Shown here piece by piece: positions 32,675-40,379 of a stretch of 53,262 bases of DNA (within the stretch, counting starts at the first letter, position 1; each line of letters begins with the position of its first letter). Source of the DNA: Nonomuraea ceibae. GTDB taxonomy: Bacteria; Actinomycetota; Actinomycetes; Streptosporangiales; Streptosporangiaceae. Below the pieces are notes generated by a model. That model was given only the letters and a program-made list of their open reading frames with translations. It was not told the origin of the DNA and searched no databases. The translations under genes and the position numbers were made by a program. Where the stretch lies: assembly GCF_019396325.1 (NCBI RefSeq), contig NZ_JAHKRO010000067.1, forward strand, positions 1-53,262. The letters run 5' to 3'.

Positions 32675-32854
32675 CGCCTTTCACGCTACCCGGCGTTGGT
32701 GTCATCAAGGCCGAGTGTTGGGTAGCTATTCAGTGTGAAGAGACTTCAGATCGTACAGCGGCCCCGGCCCCCTCGCCGCCCGCTCCCCCTCGATCTGCGT
32801 ACCCCCGCAGGCCGTCCACTCCCGTTCTGACCGATGCGACCCTATGCTCAAGAC

Positions 32855-33412
32855 ATGTCGGAAATGCAGATCCGCGCATCCGACGCGGATCGGGAACTCG
32901 TCACCCAGCAGTTGCAGCGCGCCTTCACCGAGGGGCGTCTGGACCAGTTCGAGCTGGAGGACCGGCTCGAACGGGCGCTGAGTGCCAAGGTTCAGAGCGA
33001 CCTGGTCAAGGTCGTCGAGGACCTGCCCGCCGACACGCCGCAGGCCGACGACGTGGTCGTGCTGGAGACCAAGCATGACGAGCTCAAGCGCGCCGGCGAC
33101 TGGGCGGTGCCGCGCCGGCTGCGTGCCGTCTCCAAGCACGGCGGCGTCCACCTCGACTTCAGCCAGGCGGTCATCGCCCATCCCGTGGTGGAGGTCGAGC
33201 TCGACCTCAAGTACGGCTCGGCCAAGATCGTGCTGCCGCCGGGCGCCTCGGCCAACGTCGACGGGTTCCGCACCACGTACGGCACCACGTCCACCGCCGA
33301 CGTGCCCGGGCGTCAGCGGCCCGGGGTGCTGCACGTGGTGGTGACGGGCGAGACCAAGTACGGCGCGCTCGCGGTCCGCTATCCGCGCAAGCGCTGGTTC
33401 ACCCAGTCGTGA
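32855..33412 (+). CDS. DUF1707 domain protein
   Basis: The 185-residue protein opens with the DUF1707 motif (IRASDADRELVTQQLQRAFTEGRLDQFELEDRLERAL, residues 5-41), a short helical domain of actinobacterial proteins. A beta-rich C-terminal domain follows (AVSKHGGVHLDFSQAVIAHP, VEVELDLKYGSAKIVLPPG), like the cell-wall-active LiaF-type fold. No membrane segment is present. TATGCT at 32843-32848 lies 6 bases before ATG 32855 and there is no SD, so it is probably leaderless. It overlaps the convergent Rieske gene by 34 bases. Confidence 0.85.
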   Translation: MSEMQIRASDADRELVTQQLQRAFTEGRLDQFELEDRLERALSAKVQSDLVKVVEDLPADTPQADDVVVLETKHDELKRAGDWAVPRRLRAVSKHGGVHLDFSQAVIAHPVVEVELDLKYGSAKIVLPPGASANVDGFRTTYGTTSTADVPGRQRPGVLHVVVTGETKYGALAVRYPRKRWFTQS

Positions 33413-34491
33413 AACGCGGAGATGTGGTGCTCGCTGGGCACCAGCACGCCGCCGTCGGCGTAGGCGCGTGACGACATGCCGAGCTGGGTCCGCTCGCAGG
33501 CGTCGAAGTCCTGCTCGTTGACCCGGTGGAACAGCTCGACGGAGCGCGACAGGTCGGCCCCCGAGGCGACCACGTCGGGGTGGTAGAGCCAGTCGCACTC
33601 CACGATCGTGCGGTCGGCGGCCAGCGGGAACATCCGGTGCACGATCACGTGGTCGGGCACCAAATTGACGAAGACCTGCGGCTTGACGGTGACCGCGTAG
33701 TAGCGCCGGTCCTGCTCGGGCGCGACGTCGGGCAGCTTGCCGAACCCGGCGGCGCCGTCGACGGTGAACCCCTCGGCCCGCTCGGCGAACGCGGCGCCGT
33801 GCCCGACGTAGTACTGGGCCGCGTATCCTCCGGCGAACTCCGGCAGCACCGCCGTGAGCTCGGGGTGGATGGTCGCGCAGTGGTAGCACTCCATGAAGTT
33901 CTCGACGATGAGCTTCCAGTTGGCGCGCACGTCGTAGCGGACGCGGCGGCCGACGGCGAGCTCGTCGGCGTGGTAGCGCTCGATGGCGGCCGGGTCGCCG
34001 AGCCGTTCGGTGGCGGCGTGGGTCACGCTGTCCTCGAACGGGGGCGGCTCGTCGGCCAGGCAGATCCACGCGTAGCCGAGCCATTCGCGCAGCGCCACGG
34101 GCACCAGGCCGTAGGCGACCCGGTCGACGTCCGGCATCCTCGCCAGGTTGGGCGCCGCCGCCAGCGTGCCGTCGAGGTCGTAGGACCAGGCGTGGTAGGC
34201 GCACCGGATCGTCCGCCTGACCTCGCCGCCCTCCTCCAGGCACAGCCGCGCGCCGCGGTGCCGGCAGACGTTGAGGAAGGCCCGCAGCAGCCCGTCGCGG
34301 CCCCGCACCACGATGACGCTCTCGCGCCCGGCCTGGACGGTACGGAACGCGCCCGGGGCGGCGAGCTCGGCGGATCTGACCGCGCAGACCCAGAGCGATT
34401 CGAAGATCAGGGCCTGCTCGCGGGCGAACACCTCGGGGTCGGTGTAGGAGCGTCCGGGCAGCGTGGAGATCAGGCTCGATGTGCTGGTCAA
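33379..34491 (-). CDS. Rieske non-heme iron ring-hydroxylating-type oxygenase, alpha subunit-like
   Basis: The 370-residue oxygenase has a Rieske [2Fe-2S] domain with C76-R-H78 and C97-AY-H100 and a C-terminal catalytic domain. Its mononuclear iron ligands are H204 and H209 in ENFMECYHCATIHPEL, plus an Asp probably in NEQDFDACE. It resembles the ring-hydroxylating/GbcA-like alpha subunits; the substrate could be an aromatic or a quaternary amine. TTG 34491 is chosen because AAGGAG lies exactly 6 bases before it and no ATG/GTG fits. No reductase or ferredoxin gene is adjacent. An FAD monooxygenase lies just upstream in the same direction. Confidence 0.88.
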   Translation of the reverse strand: MTSTSSLISTLPGRSYTDPEVFAREQALIFESLWVCAVRSAELAAPGAFRTVQAGRESVIVVRGRDGLLRAFLNVCRHRGARLCLEEGGEVRRTIRCAYHAWSYDLDGTLAAAPNLARMPDVDRVAYGLVPVALREWLGYAWICLADEPPPFEDSVTHAATERLGDPAAIERYHADELAVGRRVRYDVRANWKLIVENFMECYHCATIHPELTAVLPEFAGGYAAQYYVGHGAAFAERAEGFTVDGAAGFGKLPDVAPEQDRRYYAVTVKPQVFVNLVPDHVIVHRMFPLAADRTIVECDWLYHPDVVASGADLSRSVELFHRVNEQDFDACERTQLGMSSRAYADGGVLVPSEHHISAFHDWVNQRLRG

Positions 34492-34505
34492 CAGACACTC
34501 CTTGT

Positions 34506-34518
34506 TGCGTAATACGCA
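34506..34518. promoter_or_regulatory. Perfect 13-bp operator-like palindrome before the Rieske gene
   Basis: TGCGTA-A-TACGCA lies just upstream of the SD and overlaps a possible minus-strand promoter (TTCGCA, 17 bases, CGTATT). This position fits a repressor site. The regulator is not identified. Confidence 0.5.
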
Positions 34519-34552
34519 CCGAGTTGCCCTATATGCGAATAGTCAGCTCGGC

Positions 34553-35647
34553 CTAGGAGGCTGTCAAGAGGTAGCCGCTGGCCCACCTGAGCCACCGGGT
34601 GCACAGGCCGGTCGCGACCCGTTTCGGCACCAGCCGGGCCAGCGGCTCGTGCCGGTTGGTGATCTCGATCCCGGCGAGCACGGCCGAGCGGCGCACCATC
34701 CTGGCGCGGGCCCGCTCGTAGGCGCGCAGGTCGCCGGTGACCGAGCGCGCCAGCAGCCAGGCGTCCTCCAGCGCCTGGTTGGCGCCCTGCGCCAGGGTCG
34801 GCGGCATGGTGTGCGCCGAGTCGCCGGCCAGCGTGGTCGGCCCGTGCCCCCACACGTCCGGGATCTTCCACGTGTGGTGCGGGAAGAACTCCGGCGCGGT
34901 CATCGTGGCGAGGATGCGCGGCACCGGGTCGGGCAGGTCGCCGAACAGCCGCCGCAGCTTCCCCACCGGGTCGGGGTCGTCGCCCCACAGCGGCCTGCCG
35001 GGAGCCGTGCGCACGTCGAACCACCACAGCAGCCGCCCGCCGCCCGCCGGGATCAGCCCGCACAGCCCGCCCCCGCCGGAGATCAGGACGGCCCGGCCCG
35101 CGGAGATGAGCGGGGTCGGCTCGGTGGTGAACCCCTGCCAGGTCGCCCAGCCGCTGAGCCGCGCGGGATCGCCGCCCAGCATGGCGTGCCGGACCGCCGA
35201 CCGGCGCCCGTCCGCGCCCACCAGCACGTCGCCGCGGACCGTCCGGCCGCCGGCCAGCCGCGCACGCGCGCCGCCTGGGTCGACGTCCTCGGCGGCGGCG
35301 CCGTACGTGACCGGGACGCCCTCGGCGAGCAGCGCGACCAGCTCGCCGCGCGCCACGTGCACGGTGGGATGGCCGTAGGCGCGCTCGGCGTCGGTGAGGT
35401 CGGCGGCGCTGAGCATCCGCCCCCGCGCCGACCAGGACTCCAGCGTCTCCAGCCGGCGCCCGGCGGCTGCGGCGTCGACGCCGAGCTCGCGCAGGATCGC
35501 GGTGCTGCCCGGCCAGAGCGTGACGGACCCGCCGGCCGTGCGCGGCTCCGGGGCCTCCTCGAACACCTCGACCTCGTGCCCGCCGCCCATCAGAGCGCGC
35601 GCGAGAGCGAGACCCGCCACGCCCGCCCCGATCACGACCACTCTCAC
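34553..35647 (-). CDS. FAD-dependent aromatic-type monooxygenase
   Basis: The 364-residue group A flavin monooxygenase (PHBH-like fold) has GAGVAG (7-12) for the FAD adenine, GADGRRSAVR with the DG motif at 146-147, and LAGDSAHTMPP with the GD motif at 275-276. It hydroxylates an activated aromatic or similar substrate with NAD(P)H and O2. GTG 35647 begins the Rossmann strand directly; there is no SD. The Rieske oxygenase follows after 61 bases, which contain an operator-like palindrome, so the pair may act on one pathway but have separate control. Confidence 0.88.
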   Translation of the reverse strand: MRVVVIGAGVAGLALARALMGGGHEVEVFEEAPEPRTAGGSVTLWPGSTAILRELGVDAAAAGRRLETLESWSARGRMLSAADLTDAERAYGHPTVHVARGELVALLAEGVPVTYGAAAEDVDPGGARARLAGGRTVRGDVLVGADGRRSAVRHAMLGGDPARLSGWATWQGFTTEPTPLISAGRAVLISGGGGLCGLIPAGGGRLLWWFDVRTAPGRPLWGDDPDPVGKLRRLFGDLPDPVPRILATMTAPEFFPHHTWKIPDVWGHGPTTLAGDSAHTMPPTLAQGANQALEDAWLLARSVTGDLRAYERARARMVRRSAVLAGIEITNRHEPLARLVPKRVATGLCTRWLRWASGYLLTAS

Positions 35648-35767
35648 GAAGAGGACAGATACCCGCTTTACGTCGGCTTGATATCGATGATGCTAGTGGG
35701 GTGCAAGCGTCGGTCAAGGTTTGCGCCATACTGTCCCCTCGTTCCTACACCAACGAAGGGCAAGACC

Positions 35768-36145
35768 ATGACTCCCCCTCGCCGCATCGCGATCGCGATC
35801 GCGACGCTCACCCTTGCCGGCCTCACCACCGCGTGCGGCGCGATCGGCACCGCGGTCGACTGCAACAAGGTCGCCAGCGAGGTCACCACGATCATGAACG
35901 GCTTCAGCACCTCGGTCGCGGGCGCCGCCACCGACCCCTCCGCCATGGAGAAGGCCGGCCAGGAGGCCGCCGGCAAGATCAAGACCCTGGCCGCCGACTA
36001 TGACGGCGAGCTCCGCTCGGCCCTCGACGAGATGGCCAGCGGCATGGAGAGCATCAAGATCGACGCTGCGAACCCGACCGCCGCCATGGACGCCGTCACC
36101 AAGCTCCAGAGCTCCGCGACGAAGATCCAGGGCGCCTGCAGCTGA
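35768..36145 (+). CDS. Small secreted lipoprotein-like protein
   Basis: The 125-residue protein has a basic N-terminus, a hydrophobic segment and LTTACGAIG, a loose lipobox with Cys near residue 23. The mature part is helical (VASEVTTIMNGFSTSVAGAA, DELRSALDEMASGMESIKID-like stretch) with Cys near the start and at the end (IQGACS). It resembles small actinobacterial exported helical proteins of unknown role. AAGGGC lies 6 bases before ATG 35768. The DUF2079 gene follows in the same direction but has its own promoter-like box. Confidence 0.75.
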   Translation: MTPPRRIAIAIATLTLAGLTTACGAIGTAVDCNKVASEVTTIMNGFSTSVAGAATDPSAMEKAGQEAAGKIKTLAADYDGELRSALDEMASGMESIKIDAANPTAAMDAVTKLQSSATKIQGACS

Positions 36146-36182
36146 TGACGTTCCGCATGAAACCGGTCTAGTCTTGCTGCCC

Positions 36183-37673
36183 GTGACGGGCGACACGCTG
36201 GTGGGGCGGCCCAAGGTCGGCGCCACTCTCTCCGGTTTCATGACCCGGTTCAACCCCTGGCTGAGGGGCGACCGCCTGCGGGTCGGGCTCCTCAGCCTGG
36301 TGTCGGCCGTCGCGTACGCCGTGATCGGCCTGGTGGAGCTGGCCACCTACCGCACCAGCACCTTCGACCTGGTCATCCTCGACCAGACCGTGCGCAACTA
36401 CGCGTCCTTCCGGCTCCCGTACGCGCCGGTCCTCGGCGCCTTCCACGACCGGGGGCTGGACTACCTCCAGCTCGCCGACCACTTCTCGCCCATCTACGCG
36501 CTGCTGGCGCCTTTCTACTGGGTGCACGACGGGCCCGGGTCGCTGATCGTGGCGCAGGCGCTGCTGTTCGCGGCGGCGATCCCGTTCATCTGGCTGTTCA
36601 CCCGCCGCGTGCTGGGTCTCGGCCCCGCCTACCTGGTCGCGCTGGCCTACGCGCTGTCGTGGCCGGTGGCGCAGGCGGTGGCGTTCGACGCGCACGAGGT
36701 CATGTTCGTGCCGCTGCTGACCGCCGTCGCGATCGAGCGCTACCAGGCCGGCCGGCACCTGCCCGCCTTCGTGGCCCTGTTCACGCTCCTCCTGGTCAAG
36801 GAGGACATGGGGCTGATGGTGATCGGGTTCGGCGCCTACCTGTTCGCCGTGGGCGACCGCTTCCGCGGCGTGTGCTGCGCGGCCGTGGGGCTGGGCGGGG
36901 TGATGCTGACCCGGGGCGCGCTCGTCCCGATGCTGGGCGGGCAGGCGTCCGACTTCTGGGCCTACGGCCATCTCGGGCCGGACGTGCCGGGCGCGGTGCT
37001 GACGATGCTGCGCGATCCGCTCGCCGCGCTGCTGCTGCCCTTCAGCGAGGAGGCCAAGGTCGACACGCTGTTCCTGCTGGCGTGGCCGACGCTGCTGCTG
37101 TGCCTGCTGTCGCCGCTGTCTCTGGTGGCGCTGCCGCACGTGCTCGAACGCATGCTGGCCGACCGTCATCTGTGGTGGCAGGCGGACTTCCAGTACAACG
37201 CCTTCACGGTGGCGATCCTGTTCTGCGCGGGCGTGGACGGGCTGGCCCGGCTGCTGCGCTGGGTCAAGCGGCCCGGCGACCGGTCGCTGACGCTGGCGTG
37301 GGCGGTGGCGGTGTGCGCGGTGGCGGTCACGCTGGTGCCGAGGTTCGCCCTGGACCAGCTCTACCATCCCGCCTTCTACAAGGGCGACCCGGTCAAGACG
37401 GCCGCGGCCGAGGCGGCGGTCGCGCACGTGCCGTCGGGGGTGACGGTCGAGGCGGCCAACTCCGTCGGGCCCGCCCTGAGCAGCCGCGCCACGGTCCTGC
37501 TGTGGACGGGACGGCCGCAGGGCGCGCCCTGGGTGGTGGCCGACACGGCCCGCTGGGAGTTCCCGTTCGGCACCGCCGAGGAGCAGTTCGCCCAGGTGGG
37601 CAGGCTGATGGCGGAGGGCTACACGAAGGTGTTCGAGCGCGACGGCTACGTGGTGCTCAACCGGGCTCCATGA
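36183..37673 (+). CDS. DUF2079 membrane protein
   Basis: The 496-residue protein has about ten membrane segments. It carries the DUF2079 signature near the N-terminus (TSTFDLVILDQTVRNYASF, then HFSPIYALLAPFYWV). DUF2079 proteins resemble GT-C glycosyltransferases, with an early acidic motif in the first extracytoplasmic loop; activity here is unproven. GTG 36183 lies 8 bases after TAGTCT (36169-36174), a leaderless layout; ATG 36240 is a second candidate. Confidence 0.82.
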   Translation: MTGDTLVGRPKVGATLSGFMTRFNPWLRGDRLRVGLLSLVSAVAYAVIGLVELATYRTSTFDLVILDQTVRNYASFRLPYAPVLGAFHDRGLDYLQLADHFSPIYALLAPFYWVHDGPGSLIVAQALLFAAAIPFIWLFTRRVLGLGPAYLVALAYALSWPVAQAVAFDAHEVMFVPLLTAVAIERYQAGRHLPAFVALFTLLLVKEDMGLMVIGFGAYLFAVGDRFRGVCCAAVGLGGVMLTRGALVPMLGGQASDFWAYGHLGPDVPGAVLTMLRDPLAALLLPFSEEAKVDTLFLLAWPTLLLCLLSPLSLVALPHVLERMLADRHLWWQADFQYNAFTVAILFCAGVDGLARLLRWVKRPGDRSLTLAWAVAVCAVAVTLVPRFALDQLYHPAFYKGDPVKTAAAEAAVAHVPSGVTVEAANSVGPALSSRATVLLWTGRPQGAPWVVADTARWEFPFGTAEEQFAQVGRLMAEGYTKVFERDGYVVLNRAP

Positions 37674-37675
37674 CC

Positions 37676-38137
37676 TCAGCCGGGGGTCACGGCCTCGGGC
37701 GCGCTGAGGTGCTCGGCGATGGCGGTCTGCCAGCCGCGCAGGTAGTCGGCGTAGCCGTCAGCGAACCCGCGCAGCTCGCGGGCGCCCTGCGGGGACAGGG
37801 CGGTGAGGTCGTAGACGACCTCGGCCGTGCTGCCGCCCCGGGTGTCGCCGGTGACGGTCACGGTGACCGTGCCGGCCCGGGAGCCGGGGGTGACGCGGGC
37901 GTAGCAGACGCGGCGGCCCTCCTGGCGGTCGACCACGATCCAGGTGGTGCGCTCGCCGTGGGTGTCGGTCTCGAAGACCGTGCCGGGCGCGCAGTCGTCG
38001 TCGGCGGGCATCGGGAAGCGCGGCCGCCAGCCCTTGACCCAGTGCTCCTCGCCGCGCGGCGTGAACAGCAGCAGCGCCTCGGCGGGCGGCAGCGGCACCG
38101 CGACCAGGCCGCTGAGCGAATACTGCACCCCCGTCAC
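37676..38137 (-). CDS. SRPBCC (START-like) domain protein
   Basis: The 153-residue soluble protein has the SRPBCC helix-grip pattern. An N-terminal strand (QYSLSGLVAVPLPPAEALLLFTP) is followed by HWVKGWRPRFPMP, several beta strands (RTTWIVVDRQEGRRVCYARVTPG) and a long C-terminal helix (FADGYADYLRGWQTAIAEHL). The fold holds a hydrophobic ligand. GTG 38137 overlaps the stop of the RHH regulator (GTGA), so the two are coupled. Its job may be to sense or bind the ligand linked to that regulator. Confidence 0.82.
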   Translation of the reverse strand: MTGVQYSLSGLVAVPLPPAEALLLFTPRGEEHWVKGWRPRFPMPADDDCAPGTVFETDTHGERTTWIVVDRQEGRRVCYARVTPGSRAGTVTVTVTGDTRGGSTAEVVYDLTALSPQGARELRGFADGYADYLRGWQTAIAEHLSAPEAVTPG

Positions 38138-38376
38138 CGGGTGACCAGCCGGTGCGCGTCGTCGGCGGTCAGGGTGAGGCCGTAGACGGACTTGAGCTGG
38201 TCGATCTTGCCGAGCGTCTCGGGCGAGAACGGCGCCCGCCCCTCGAAGGCGTGGAGCGTGATGCCCTCGACGAGGTCGCCCAGGGACATGTCCAGGTATT
38301 CCGCCAGCCCCTTGAGGACCTTGAGCAGGTTCTTCTCCACCCGGAGACCGGTCTGGGTCCGCTCCGCTGTTACCAT
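38134..38376 (-). CDS. Small ribbon-helix-helix-like regulator
   Basis: The 80-residue protein reads TQTGLRVEKNLLKVLKGLAE then YLDMSLGDLVEGITLHAFEG: a beta strand, helix, turn and helix matching the RHH DNA-binding fold (residues 8-45). A C-terminal part (FSPETLGKIDQLKSVYGLTL) may form the dimer or ligand interface. It is most likely a repressor of itself and the SRPBCC gene, because a perfect palindrome is centred on its start codon. TATATT lies 6 bases before the ATG, so the mRNA is probably leaderless. Confidence 0.75.
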   Translation of the reverse strand: MVTAERTQTGLRVEKNLLKVLKGLAEYLDMSLGDLVEGITLHAFEGRAPFSPETLGKIDQLKSVYGLTLTADDAHRLVTR

Positions 38377-38388
38377 GGTAACAATATA
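38368..38388 (-). promoter_or_regulatory. Autoregulatory operator over -10 box and start codon of RHH gene
   Basis: TGTTACCATGGTAACA (38368-38383) is a perfect 16-base palindrome whose centre is inside the ATG. The -10 box TATATT (38388-38383) touches it. A protein bound here would block transcription start. Confidence 0.65.
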
Positions 38389-38390
38389 CC

Positions 38391-39512
38391 TCAATTCGGG
38401 CGGGCCTGCGGGCGGGCGGCCGCCTCGGCATAGGCCCGGTCGAACCCGGCCAGGACCGCGGGCCACGAGCCCGCCGCCGGCGGTGTGGCGCGGTTGTGCC
38501 GGGTGATCCGCTCGCGCAGCTCGCGGTCCACGCTGAGCCTGGCCACGGCGTCGGCCAGCGCGTTCACGTCAGGGCCGAGCAGGCCCTCGGTGCCGTCGCT
38601 GACGAAGTCGGCCACCCCGCTCTGCGACCGCGCCACCACCGGCAGCCCGGCCGCGCGCGCCTCCAGGGCGGCGATGCCGAACGACTCGCGCGGCGCCGGG
38701 GCCACGAACACGTCGGCCGACTCCAGCACCTTGGCGATCTGCTCGCGGGTGTGGCGGCCCGGCAGCGACACCCAGCCGGTCATGCCGTGCCGGGCCAGGT
38801 AGCGCTCCATCGAGGCGCGGGCCGGGCCGTCGCCGACCACGGTCGCGCGCAGCGGGATCTCCGCCGGGACCCGCGACCTGGCCAGCTCCAGCAGCTTGAG
38901 CAGGCGTACCGGATGCTTGCGCGGGGCCAGCCTGCCGACGGCCACGACGTGCACCTCGCCCCGGTCGTCGGGGCCGCTCTCGGCGGGGAAGCGGCGCCAG
39001 CCCGACAGGTCCAGCCCGTTGGACACCACGTGCACCGGCACCCGGGGCCCGGCGACCGCGCGGATCGGGACCGCCGCCGCGTTGCTGACCGTGGTGGCCA
39101 CCAGCCCCCACCGCTGCCACCCGTACGCCGTGCCGAGCAGCCGGTAGAGGGCGCGCGTGACCGGATCCCACATGCTGTGGACCGTCACCACGCACGGCAG
39201 CCCGAGCCGGACGGCGGCGCGCACGCCCTGCCAGGCGAACGGCGATACGGCCCCCGTGTGCACGTGCACCACGTCGGGCCGGGACCCGGCCAGGCGGCGG
39301 GTGAGATGCCTCACGCCCGCCGGGTGCACCGGCAGGTCGAACGGGACACGCGCCACGATCCGGTGCACACCGGGCAGCGCCTCGCCCCGGGTGGCGGTGG
39401 CCAGCTCCACCTCGTGTCCGGACTCGCGCTGCATTCGCACGAGATCGGCGACCTGCACCTCGATTCCCCCGAGTCTCGGCAGGTAACAGTCACTCACGTG
39501 AAAGATCCGCAC
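38391..39512 (-). CDS. Glycosyltransferase family 4
   Basis: The 373-residue GT-B enzyme has an N-terminal VRIFHVSDCYLPRLGGIEVQV, typical of retaining GT4 enzymes acting on lipids or MshA/PimB-like acceptors. The C-terminal nucleotide-sugar site includes VAVGRLAPRKHP and PRESFGIAALEARAAGLPVV, with the E-x7-E motif. GTG 39512 matches the family start; the GGGAGGG before it is too close for an SD, while TAGTCT lies 7 bases upstream. It is divergent from a PIG-L deacetylase at 23 bases, which suggests that sugar transfer and deacetylation are linked. Confidence 0.9.
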   Translation of the reverse strand: MRIFHVSDCYLPRLGGIEVQVADLVRMQRESGHEVELATATRGEALPGVHRIVARVPFDLPVHPAGVRHLTRRLAGSRPDVVHVHTGAVSPFAWQGVRAAVRLGLPCVVTVHSMWDPVTRALYRLLGTAYGWQRWGLVATTVSNAAAVPIRAVAGPRVPVHVVSNGLDLSGWRRFPAESGPDDRGEVHVVAVGRLAPRKHPVRLLKLLELARSRVPAEIPLRATVVGDGPARASMERYLARHGMTGWVSLPGRHTREQIAKVLESADVFVAPAPRESFGIAALEARAAGLPVVARSQSGVADFVSDGTEGLLGPDVNALADAVARLSVDRELRERITRHNRATPPAAGSWPAVLAGFDRAYAEAAARPQARPN

Positions 39513-39516
39513 CCCT

Positions 39517-39532
39517 CCCAGACTAATCTGGG
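39517..39532. promoter_or_regulatory. Palindromic divergent promoter core (two overlapping -10 boxes)
   Basis: CCCAGA-CTAA-TCTGGG contains TAATCT on the plus strand (39524-39529), 6 bases from GTG 39536. It also contains TAGTCT on the minus strand (39525-39520), 7 bases from GTG 39512. The two boxes overlap by two bases. Confidence 0.5.
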
Positions 39533-39535
39533 CCT

Positions 39536-40354
39536 GTGCCTCCACGTACCGCTGTGTTCTTCCATGCCCACCCCGACGACGAGGCCCTGCTGACGGCGGG
39601 CACGATGGCGATGCTCGCGGCCGAAGGGCACCGCGTGGTGCTCGTGGTGGCCACCGCGGGCGAGCGCGGCCTGGCGGAGATCCGGCCGGGCGAGGCGCTC
39701 GGCGAGACCCGCATGAAGGAGCTCTACGCCTCGGCCGCCGCGCTCGGCTGCGCCCGCGTCGAGTGCCTGGGCTACGGCGACTCGGGGCTGAGCCCGAAGG
39801 GCGGCATCGCCGAGGAGCGGCCCGACAACGCCTTCATCGACGCCGACACGGAGAAGGCCGCCACCGCGCTGGCCGCCATCCTCCAGGAGGAGAACGCCGA
39901 CCTGCTGTCCATCTACGACCCGGCGGGCGGCTACGGCCATCCCGACCACGTGCAGGTGCACCGGGTGGGCAGGCGCGCGGCGGAGATCGCCGGCACGCGG
40001 GTCGTGCTGGAGGCGACGGTCAACCGCGACCCGCTGGTCAAGCTGCTCAAGGCGGCGGGCAAGGTCTACCGGTTCCCGCCGGAGTTCGACGTGCGCACGT
40101 TCGAGAGCGCCTACTCCTCCGGCGAGACCATCACCCACCGCGTCAACGTGCGCCGCTACGCCCGGCAGAAGCGGGCGGCGATGGAGGCCCACGCCTCGCA
40201 GGCGACCGGCGGCGACACCGACCGCACGCTGGCCGTGATGCTCAAGGTGCCGGGGCCGCTCTACCGGCTGGTGTTCGGCACCGAGTGGTTCGTCCGGCGC
40301 GACCTGCCCCCGGGTACGAGGCTGCGTCATCCCTTCGACCGATGGCCCAAGTAG
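39536..40354 (+). CDS. PIG-L family deacetylase (MshB/LmbE-like)
   Basis: The 272-residue zinc-dependent N-acetyl-sugar deacetylase has AHPDDEALL at residues 11-19, giving the metal-binding His and Asp, and GGYGHPDHVQVH near 138-149 with the remaining His residues. Relatives include MshB (mycothiol), BshB and LmbE. Paired with a GT4, it could deacetylate a GlcNAc-containing lipid or conjugate. GTG 39536 has no SD and follows a TAATCT box, so it is leaderless. The flippase-like gene follows after 25 bases. Confidence 0.9.
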   Translation: MPPRTAVFFHAHPDDEALLTAGTMAMLAAEGHRVVLVVATAGERGLAEIRPGEALGETRMKELYASAAALGCARVECLGYGDSGLSPKGGIAEERPDNAFIDADTEKAATALAAILQEENADLLSIYDPAGGYGHPDHVQVHRVGRRAAEIAGTRVVLEATVNRDPLVKLLKAAGKVYRFPPEFDVRTFESAYSSGETITHRVNVRRYARQKRAAMEAHASQATGGDTDRTLAVMLKVPGPLYRLVFGTEWFVRRDLPPGTRLRHPFDRWPK

Positions 40355-40379
40355 CCGGCTACCGGCAGACTGGGCTCCG

